Below are positions 1 to 4,482 of a stretch of DNA of 6,013 bases, piece by piece. The stretch is from a bacterium. Its GTDB lineage: Bacteria; Planctomycetota; JACOTG01; JAUIME01. The position numbers were made by a program, and so were the translations under genes. Position 1 is the stretch's first letter. The number at the start of each line of letters is the position of its first letter. The notes beneath the pieces were generated by a model. The model was not told where the DNA came from, made no database searches, and was given only the letters and a program-made list of their open reading frames with translations. The stretch lies in the NCBI GenBank assembly GCA_030433195.1, contig JAUIME010000346.1, positions 1 through 6,013 of the forward strand, in the 5' to 3' direction.

Positions 1-14
1 GCCCCGGCCGGGGC
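1..14. repeat. GC-rich 14-base perfect palindrome at the window edge
   Basis: GCCCCGGCCGGGGC reads the same on both strands. As RNA it could fold into a 5-bp stem with a GGCC tetraloop. It may be the end of a terminator hairpin for a gene left of the window, but no T-run follows and the left flank is missing, so this is only a possibility. Confidence 0.3.
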
Positions 15-41
15 TGACCCCGTCTCTCGTGCGGCGACCGG

Positions 42-57
42 GGGATCCGGCGATCCC
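42..57. repeat. Small inverted repeat, 6-bp arms, 4-base loop
   Basis: GGGATC (42-47) and GATCCC (52-57) are exact inverted copies around CGGC. The repeat lies upstream of the promoter proposed at 72-99. It could be part of a terminator for an upstream gene together with the palindrome at 1-14, or a chance repeat in GC-rich DNA. No T-run follows it. Confidence 0.3.
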
Positions 58-68
58 GGACGATCGAG

Positions 69-85
69 GCTTTGCATGGCAAAGC
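69..85. promoter_or_regulatory. Candidate operator: 7-3-7 inverted repeat over the -35
   Basis: GCTTTGC (69-75) and GCAAAGC (79-85) are perfect inverted copies separated by ATG. The repeat covers the proposed -35 hexamer (72-77) of the operon that begins at 175. Size and placement suit a dimeric repressor that blocks RNA polymerase. The winged-helix protein encoded second in this operon (773-1162) is the obvious candidate ligand by autoregulation. The repeat is seen directly; the operator role and binding partner are inferred. Confidence 0.4.
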
Positions 86-99
86 GATTGCGGTAGACT
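72..99 (+). promoter_or_regulatory. Candidate sigma-70-type promoter for the membrane protein/regulator operon
   Basis: TTGCAT (72-77) and TAGACT (94-99) are separated by 16 bases. They match the -35 and -10 consensus at 3 of 6 and 4 of 6 positions. A start near 106 would give a leader of about 70 bases before the ATG at 175. It is the best pair I see in the 174 bases before the gene, but the match is moderate. Confidence 0.4.
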
Positions 100-174
100 C
101 GGGGGCGGTTCGATCGAGTCGTCGCGAGATCGGCCTCGGACCGGGCGAACATCTTCTGTTGGACGACACCACCG

Positions 175-780
175 ATGGAAATCCACAAAGCCCTCGACCA
201 GATCTCCGAGATTCACGGGCATCTCGCCAAGGCCGAGATCTACAAGAGCTACAAGTCGTTCCCGATCGCTCTTTCGGGCATTCTCGCGATCGGCGTGGCT
301 TTCGTGCAGACCGCGTGGATCGGGCCCGAGACGCCGCTCGGTTTCGTCACGTTGTGGACCGCGGTCGCGGCGGTGTGCCTCGTGATGTCGGGAGGCGTGA
401 TCCTCTACAACTACGTGTGCATCGAGGGACCCGTCGCGCGGCGGACGACGCGGCGCGTCGTGGGCCAGTTCGTCCCGGCCGTGCTCGCGGGCGCGCTCGT
501 GTCCACGGTGGCGGGCTTGGCCGGAACGCGCGAGGTCGTCGCGATCCTGCCGGGCGCTTGGGCGGTGCTCTACGGCATGGGGATCTTCTCGTGCCGTCCG
601 TACCTGCCGCGGGCGGTGGGGTGGGTGGCGCTCTTCTACCTGCTCGCGGGCGCGCTGCTGCTGCGCTCCGCATTCGATCAGTCGAGCCTCTCGCCTTGGG
701 GAATGGGCGTGACGTTCGGCGTCGGGCAGCTTCTCGCGGCTGCCGTTCTGTACTGGAACCTGGAGCGAGCCGATGGCTGA
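175..780 (+). CDS. Multi-pass integral membrane protein of unknown function (201 aa)
   Basis: I cannot assign a named family. The first 28 or so residues are polar and probably cytoplasmic, rich in His, Lys and Tyr (IHGHLAKAEIYKSYKS at 13-28). Hydrophobic stretches follow at about 29-50, 55-81, 99-117, 121-139, 147-166 and 177-196, suggesting five or six membrane helices. The loop at 84-98 carries Arg89-Arg90 and Arg93-Arg94, consistent with a cytoplasmic side. There is no cleavable signal peptide and no recognisable catalytic or transporter motif. The ATG at 175 has only a weak upstream GGAC, but the N-terminal segment looks like real protein. The last 8 bases overlap the start of the winged-helix gene, so the two are probably co-translated. 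The regulator may act on this operon, or this protein may modulate or be controlled by the regulator; both are inferences. Confidence 0.8.
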   Translation: MEIHKALDQISEIHGHLAKAEIYKSYKSFPIALSGILAIGVAFVQTAWIGPETPLGFVTLWTAVAAVCLVMSGGVILYNYVCIEGPVARRTTRRVVGQFVPAVLAGALVSTVAGLAGTREVVAILPGAWAVLYGMGIFSCRPYLPRAVGWVALFYLLAGALLLRSAFDQSSLSPWGMGVTFGVGQLLAAAVLYWNLERADG

Positions 781-1162
781 TTCTCGCAAGCGCCCTGCCG
801 GTCGTTTCGCCTACGAGGGGCTCCAGCGCGTCTTCCACGAGAAGGCGCGCTTGGGGATTCTCGCGTCGCTCATGACCGCGCCCCGCGGCCTTGTCTTCAA
901 CGAGCTCAAGGAACTCTGCGCGCTCACGGACGGCAATCTGAGCCGGCACATCCAGGTGCTCTCCGAGGCCGGGTTCGTGGAAGTGCTCAAGGGCTTCGAG
1001 AAGCGCAAGCCGCAGACGCTCTACCGCATGACGGACGAGGGACGCGACGGTTTTCGCGAGTACCTCGACGAGCTCGAGCGCGTCGTGAAGGACATGGCGC
1101 GGGCACCGAAGAACAGCCCCGAAGGCGAGGGCGATCTGCCGTCGGGGTGGGTCACGGTCTGA
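773..1162 (+). CDS. Winged-helix DNA-binding transcriptional regulator (129 aa)
   Basis: This is a small cytoplasmic DNA-binding protein of the MarR/ArsR-like winged-helix type, closest in layout to the 'winged helix DNA-binding domain' family (HTH_34). Residues 17-36 (LQRVFHEKARLGILASLMTA) form the first helix of the domain, 41-49 (FNELKELC) the second, and 52-69 (TDGNLSRHIQVLSEAGFV) the recognition helix. Residues 73-91 make a basic wing with the typical TLYRMTDEGR strand and turn. The C-terminal helix at 94-109 would dimerise; the last 20 residues look disordered. It has only one cysteine (Cys49), so it lacks an ArsR-type metal site. GGAG at 762-765, seven bases before the ATG, supports this start. 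It overlaps the membrane-protein gene by 8 bases. It is likely an autoregulator of the operon, perhaps through the inverted repeat at 69-85. The fold is confident; the ligand and targets are unknown. Confidence 0.88.
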   Translation: MADSRKRPAGRFAYEGLQRVFHEKARLGILASLMTAPRGLVFNELKELCALTDGNLSRHIQVLSEAGFVEVLKGFEKRKPQTLYRMTDEGRDGFREYLDELERVVKDMARAPKNSPEGEGDLPSGWVTV

Positions 1163-1227
1163 GCCCGCTCGAAAGGCGCTTCGCGGTGCGATCGCGCCGG
1201 GTCGGGCCGATCACGGATCGCCGCGGA

Positions 1228-1236
1228 TGTTATGCT
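1228..1236 (+). promoter_or_regulatory. Candidate extended -10 promoter element for ispH
   Basis: TGT directly precedes TATGCT (1231-1236), which matches the TATAAT consensus at 4 of 6 positions and has the extended -10 TGN. No good -35 is visible. Transcription would begin near 1243, downstream of an in-frame ATG at 1227, which argues for ispH starting at 1299 with a leader of about 55 bases. Confidence 0.4.
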
Positions 1237-1298
1237 ACGAGCCCGATGAGACGGTTCCGAACCGATTCCCCGACCGCGCCAAGGAGTGCGATTTCGCG

Positions 1299-2159
1299 AT
1301 GAAAGTGATCCGAGCCAACGAGATGGGCATGTGCTTCGGCGTGAAGGACGCGCTGACGCTCGCCCACGACCTCGAAGACCCGACCGAGACCGCGATCCAC
1401 GGCGAGCTCGTGCACAACGAAGAGGTGCTCAAGGATCTCGAGCGGCGCGGGTTCCAGATGGCGCCCGAGTCGCGTCGCACGGATCTCCCCGCGAGCCCCA
1501 AGATGCTCGTCACGGCGCACGGGATCAGCGACAAGGAGCGGTCGCGCCTCAAGGAAGCCGGCAAGCAGCTCATCGACACCACGTGCCCGCTCGTGCGCCG
1601 CGTGCACCTCGCGGCCCGCAACCTCCAGAACAAGGGCTTCTTCGTGGTGGTGATCGGCAAGCCGAATCACGTCGAGGTGCAGGGCATCATCGAAGACCTT
1701 CACAACTACACGGTCGTGCAAAACATCGACGACGTCGCTTCGTACGACGCGCCGCAAATCGGCGTGATCTGCCAGAGCACCACGGCCCCGAGCGACGCCG
1801 CGCGTATCCGCTCCGCGATCGAGGCGAAGAATCCCGACAAGGAGATCCGCTTCATCGACACGATCTGCGAGCCGACGCGTATCCGCCAAGAAGCGAATCG
1901 CGAGCTGCTCGAGAAGGTCGAAGCCCTCGTCGTCGTCGGCGGCAAGAACTCGAACAACACGAAGCAGCTCGTGATCCTCGCCGAGAAGCGCGGGATACCG
2001 GCCATCCACGTGCAGACCGCGGCCGATCTCGAACCGGCTTGGTTCACGCCGTATTCGGTCGTCGGCCTCACGGCCGGAACGTCGACCCTCGACGGAACGA
2101 TCGAAGAGGTCTACCGAGCGCTGCTCGACCTCGACCCGACGGCCACTCCGTCGTCCTGA
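1299..2159 (+). CDS. ispH: 4-hydroxy-3-methylbut-2-enyl diphosphate reductase (IspH/LytB)
   Basis: IspH reduces HMBPP to isopentenyl and dimethylallyl diphosphate, the last step of the MEP isoprenoid pathway, using a [4Fe-4S] cluster in the cytoplasm. The three cluster cysteines are Cys12 (GMCFGV), Cys96 (TTCPLV) and Cys190 (TICEPT). Substrate-site residues are also present: His39 (ELVHN), His74 (TAHGIS), His124 and Glu126 (NHVEVQG), Thr161 or Thr162 (CQSTTA), Asn217 (GGKNSNNT) and Ser262 (TAGTS). Numbering matches the E. coli enzyme exactly through residue 126. The 286-residue length starting at 1299 is lower than E. coli IspH (about 316) because of shorter mid and C-terminal parts, with no core motif lost. 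An in-frame ATG at 1227 would add 24 unconserved residues and lies on the -10 element; AAGGAG at 1281-1286 serves the ATG at 1299. The family's motif begins at the very N-terminus, as here. It converges on the purM-like gene. Confidence 0.96.
   Translation: MKVIRANEMGMCFGVKDALTLAHDLEDPTETAIHGELVHNEEVLKDLERRGFQMAPESRRTDLPASPKMLVTAHGISDKERSRLKEAGKQLIDTTCPLVRRVHLAARNLQNKGFFVVVIGKPNHVEVQGIIEDLHNYTVVQNIDDVASYDAPQIGVICQSTTAPSDAARIRSAIEAKNPDKEIRFIDTICEPTRIRQEANRELLEKVEALVVVGGKNSNNTKQLVILAEKRGIPAIHVQTAADLEPAWFTPYSVVGLTAGTSTLDGTIEEVYRALLDLDPTATPSS
2137..2153. terminator. Candidate hairpin at the ispH / purM-like convergent junction
   Basis: CGACGG (2137-2142) and CCGTCG (2148-2153) form a 6-bp GC-rich stem with a 5-base loop, just inside the ispH 3' end. 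A second weaker pair, CTCCG (2170-2174) and CGGAG (2185-2189), lies inside the opposite gene's end. The two stop codons are only 7 bases apart, so any terminator must overlap coding sequence. No T-run follows on either strand, so a classical intrinsic terminator is not shown. Confidence 0.22.
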
Positions 2160-2166
2160 GTCGCGA

Positions 2167-3273
2167 TCACTCCGTGGCGGACGGCGGAGCGTAGAGGTCG
2201 CCGACGAGCGTTTCGTCGAGGGGCTCGAGGATCACGCGGCGTGCGCCGGCCTCGACCGTGCCCGCATGGATGCCGGGGATCGAACGCTCGCGGCATGCGG
2301 CGAGGACCTCCGACGCGCTGCCGGGCGGGACGAAGGCGGCCATGCCGGCGCCCATGTTGAACGTCGTGTAGGCCTCGCGCGGCGACATGCCGAGGTGATC
2401 GACCATGAACGACAAGACCGGCGGTACCGCGGGCAGCTCGGTGATGCGGTACGTGAAATCGCGGTCGGCGCGCATGAGCTTCAAGAAGCCGTGTCCCGTG
2501 ATGTGCGACAGGTAATGCACATCGACGTCGAGCTCGTAGAGCGCTTCGAGGACGCCGGTGTAGAGAACGGAATCGTTCAGCAGCGCTTCGCCGAACTCGA
2601 GATTGCCGGAAATCTTGGTCGAGAGGCCGTCGGGGAGTTCCTTCGCCATGCGCCGAGCGAGCGACGCGCCGTTGGCATGAAGGCCGCTGCTCTCGAACAG
2701 CAGGATCTCGTCGCCTTCGCAGATGCCGCCGCCGGCGAGCGCGGCGCGACCCGGCGGGATTCGACCCACTCCGGCGCCCGCGATCTCGATCTCGGACGGC
2801 GCGACCAGCCCCGAGAGCGTCGGCGATTCGCCGCCGCCCCACGTCGCGCCCGAGTCGGCGCACGCGCGCGACCAACCGTCGACGAGGGCTTCGAAGCGTT
2901 CGCGGTTGTCGTACCAGTCGGAGGCGCCGGTCGCGAAGTAGGCGTTGATCGTCAGCGGCAGTGCGCCGACGCAGACCATGTCGTTGACGATCGCGGCGAC
3001 CGAGTCGTAGCCGATCTGGCTGAAGTGATTGCGGCCGCTCGCGTCGAGGTACTGCTGCGCGAGCACGGACTTGGTCCCGAGACATTCGAGCACGAACGCG
3101 AGCCGGCAATCGCCGATGTCGAACACGAAGGCCGGTTCGCCTCGCGTCTCTTCGAAGACGGTTCCCGAGCGCTTCGCCATGTGTTCGGAGGTACGGCGAG
3201 CGGCGGTGAGGGCGAGGATCTTCGCGGGATCGAGCGACGCGTAGTCGACGCCGGCTTGCTTGTAGGCATCCAT
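2167..3273 (-). CDS. purM: PurM/AIR-synthase-superfamily protein, divergent phosphoribosylformylglycinamidine cyclo-ligase
   Basis: PurM closes FGAM to AIR with ATP in purine synthesis; this 368-residue protein is related along its full length (PurM is usually about 345). Matches to the PurM scaffold are YKQAGVD at 4-10, LGTK at 65-68, VNDMVCVGALPL at 96-107, YFATG at 112-116, GGGES at 146-150, SSGLHANGASLARR at 195-208, HITGHGF at 257-263 and TTFNMGAGMA at 303-312. Key motifs differ: the usual TDGVGTK is replaced by LECLGTK (Glu63 for the Mg/ATP Asp), GGETAEMPG by GGESPTLSG, and the Gly-rich stretch near residue 50 by an acidic one. It may be a true but divergent PurM or an 'AIR synthase related' protein with another substrate; the symbol is provisional. 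I start at the ATG at 3273, where PurM-like sequence begins; longer readings run antisense through the DinB gene. No strong ribosome-binding site is seen. It is transcribed divergently from the DinB gene. Confidence 0.85.
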   Translation of the reverse strand: MDAYKQAGVDYASLDPAKILALTAARRTSEHMAKRSGTVFEETRGEPAFVFDIGDCRLAFVLECLGTKSVLAQQYLDASGRNHFSQIGYDSVAAIVNDMVCVGALPLTINAYFATGASDWYDNRERFEALVDGWSRACADSGATWGGGESPTLSGLVAPSEIEIAGAGVGRIPPGRAALAGGGICEGDEILLFESSGLHANGASLARRMAKELPDGLSTKISGNLEFGEALLNDSVLYTGVLEALYELDVDVHYLSHITGHGFLKLMRADRDFTYRITELPAVPPVLSFMVDHLGMSPREAYTTFNMGAGMAAFVPPGSASEVLAACRERSIPGIHAGTVEAGARRVILEPLDETLVGDLYAPPSATE

Positions 3274-3307
3274 GATCGAGACCCGTTCGAGAAGGGAACC
3301 TGGGCTG

Positions 3308-3323
3308 TCCGCGGAAACGCGGA
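3308..3323. repeat. 6-bp inverted repeat with 4-base loop in the purM-like leader
   Basis: TCCGCG (3308-3313) and CGCGGA (3318-3323) are perfect inverted copies around GAAA on the plus strand (TTTC on the minus strand). The repeat abuts the proposed minus-strand -10 at 3323-3328 and lies 35-50 bases before the purM-like ATG. It could be an operator or a 5'-leader hairpin. It does not resemble the E. coli PurR box beyond an A-tract between CG-rich arms. Confidence 0.3.
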
Positions 3324-3328
3324 AGATA
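3323..3328 (-). promoter_or_regulatory. Candidate -10 element for the purM-like gene
   Basis: On the minus strand TATCTT matches TATAAT at 4 of 6 positions and is preceded by a run of Ts followed by GG. A start near 3316 would give a leader of about 43 bases before the ATG at 3273. No convincing -35 is seen at the right spacing, so this is weak evidence. Confidence 0.28.
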
Positions 3329-3407
3329 CCAAAAACCGTGCGAAACGTGCCGCTCGATCCGCGAGAGAGGCGAGCCGAGTGCAGGCGAGAATCGGGGGGC
3401 GAACACA

Positions 3408-3437
3408 TTGACATCACGAATCGCGGGCGGTTACCGT
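3408..3437 (+). promoter_or_regulatory. Candidate sigma-70 promoter for the DinB/AHSA1 operon
   Basis: TTGACA (3408-3413) is an exact -35 consensus, followed after 18 bases by TACCGT (3432-3437), which keeps the first, second and last -10 positions (TAnnnT). The start would be near 3444, giving a leader of about 37 bases that contains a strong ribosome-binding site, GGAGGT at 3469-3474. The exact -35 and the good geometry make this the clearest promoter in the window, despite the poor -10. Confidence 0.55.
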
Positions 3438-3480
3438 AGTCGCAGTCCTGCGCCGGACCGACGCACTTGGAGGTAGTCAG

Positions 3481-3984
3481 ATGACCCTTGCCGAAAGACT
3501 GCTCGCCGACTTCCGCACCGAGTCGGCCAACACCCGCAAGTACCTCGAAGCGATTCCCGACGACAAGCTCGACTGGAAGCCGCACGAGAAGTCGATGTCG
3601 CTCGGCCAACTCGTGGCGCACATCGCCGAGAATCCGTCGTGGGTGAGCTCGATCGCGGGCGACGACCTCGACTTTGCCACCGTCGATTACAAGCCACTCG
3701 TCGTTTCGAGCCGCGCGGAAGCGATCGCCGCGCTCGACGAACACGCCGCGACGTTCGAAGCGGCGCTCGAGGGGAAGTCCGACGAGGCGATGCTCGAGAC
3801 GTGGACGATGCGCAACGGTGACGCGATCCTCATGCAGGCGCCGCGGCACGAGGCGATGCGCGCGACGGGCATCCACCACTGGATCCATCATCGCGGCCAG
3901 CTCGGCGTGTACCTGCGGTTGCTCGACGTGGCGGTTCCGGGGATCTACGGCCCGACCGCCGACGACGAGTCCATGACGACCTGA
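3481..3984 (+). CDS. DinB-family metal-binding four-helix-bundle protein (167 aa)
   Basis: DinB/YfiT-like proteins are cytoplasmic four-helix bundles with a three-histidine metal site; several members are thiol-dependent transferases or hydrolases, but most are uncharacterised. The triad here is His47 (in LVAHIAE at 44-50) with His133 and His137 (in HHWIHHRGQL at 132-141, the family's HxxxHRGQ signature). Helix 1 is about residues 3-24, with the typical DDKLDWKPHEKSMSLGQL turn at 27-44; the length is normal for the family. GGAGGT at 3469-3474, six bases before the ATG, fixes the start. The AHSA1 gene begins 17 bases after its stop, so the two are probably co-transcribed. The substrate and thiol partner cannot be told from sequence. 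It is not related to DNA polymerase IV, which shares the DinB name. Confidence 0.92.
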   Translation: MTLAERLLADFRTESANTRKYLEAIPDDKLDWKPHEKSMSLGQLVAHIAENPSWVSSIAGDDLDFATVDYKPLVVSSRAEAIAALDEHAATFEAALEGKSDEAMLETWTMRNGDAILMQAPRHEAMRATGIHHWIHHRGQLGVYLRLLDVAVPGIYGPTADDESMTT

Positions 3985-4001
3985 GGATCGGGAGCGAGTC
4001 G

Positions 4002-4445
4002 ATGAAGGCGAGTGACGATGCGATCGTCGTGCGACACACCTACGACGCTCCCGCCGCCGACGTCTGGGACGCGATCACCGATCCTGCCCGGATGTGTCGA
4101 TGGTTCTTCGAGGCGATCCGCGAGTTCCGTCCGGAGCCGGGCTTCGAGACGAAGTTCGACGTCGAGAATGACGGAACCGTGTATCGACACTGGTGGAACG
4201 TCGAAGAGGTCGTCCCCGGCGAACGCATCGTCTACCGCTGGCGTTACGAAGGCGTCGCGGGCGACTCCGACGTGACGTGGGAGTTGGCCAAGACGTCCGG
4301 CGGCACCGAACTCACGCTCACCCATCGCGTCCGCGAAGACTTCCCCGAAGACGATCCGGCCTTCGCGCGGCAATCGTGCGTCGGCGGGTGGGAGTATTTC
4401 CTCGGCGAGCGGCTGCCGGCCTTCCTCGCGGGCGTTCGTTCGTAA
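4002..4445 (+). CDS. SRPBCC-superfamily protein of the AHSA1 type (147 aa)
   Basis: This is a START/Bet v 1-like fold with an internal hydrophobic cavity, related to the C-terminal domain of Aha1 (activator of Hsp90 ATPase). Standalone bacterial members probably bind small hydrophobic ligands or act in stress responses; few have a known function. Family marks are the opening strand and helix IVVRHTYDAPAADVWDAITD (8-27) with RMCRWF at 30-35, central strands at about 47-84 (FDVENDGTVYRHWWNVEEV at 52-70), TELTLTHRV (102-110), and the closing helix CVGGWEYFLGERLPAFL (126-142), which corresponds to the usual HxxGW motif with Cys126 near the His position. GGAG at 3991-3994, seven bases before the ATG, supports the start. 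It forms a likely operon with the DinB gene 17 bases upstream. It converges on the cytochrome gene. The fold is confident; the ligand is unknown. Confidence 0.9.
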   Translation: MKASDDAIVVRHTYDAPAADVWDAITDPARMCRWFFEAIREFRPEPGFETKFDVENDGTVYRHWWNVEEVVPGERIVYRWRYEGVAGDSDVTWELAKTSGGTELTLTHRVREDFPEDDPAFARQSCVGGWEYFLGERLPAFLAGVRS

Positions 4446-4463
4446 CGACACGAACGCTGTCGT
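4432..4463. terminator. Candidate hairpins between convergent AHSA1 and cytochrome genes
   Basis: GCGTTCGT (4432-4439) and ACGAACGC (4450-4457) form a perfect 8-bp stem whose 10-base loop contains the AHSA1 stop codon TAA. A second 6-bp stem, ACGACA (4445-4450) with TGTCGT (4458-4463), overlaps it, so only one can form at a time. The 37-base gap between convergent genes is a natural place for a two-way terminator. No T-run follows on either strand, so an unconventional or Rho-assisted stop is more likely than a classical one. Confidence 0.4.
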
Positions 4464-4482
4464 GGTGCGCGTCGAGTCGCGC

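Noticed and set aside
72..875. Overlapping plus-strand frame across the membrane-protein gene
   Set aside because: It is Arg/Gly-rich without domains, while the 175-780 frame shows clean membrane helices and coupling to the regulator.
1175..1198. GGCGC/GCGCC pair with a 14-base loop containing the palindrome GCGATCGC, considered as a terminator after the regulator gene
   Set aside because: The stem is only 5 bp with a long loop and no T-run; GCGATCGC-like palindromes are common in this base composition.
1230..2009. Antisense reading frame opposite ispH
   Set aside because: No domain is recognisable, and ispH on the other strand has every catalytic motif.
2266..3411. A 381-codon plus-strand reading frame opposite the purM-like gene
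   Set aside because: It is Arg/Asp/Glu-rich with no recognisable domain and mirrors a well-supported gene; long antisense frames are common in GC-rich DNA.
3274..3891. A 206-codon N-terminal extension of the purM-like reading frame upstream of 3273
   Set aside because: It lies antisense to the well-supported DinB gene, is Arg/His-rich low-quality sequence, and PurM similarity begins at the ATG at 3273.
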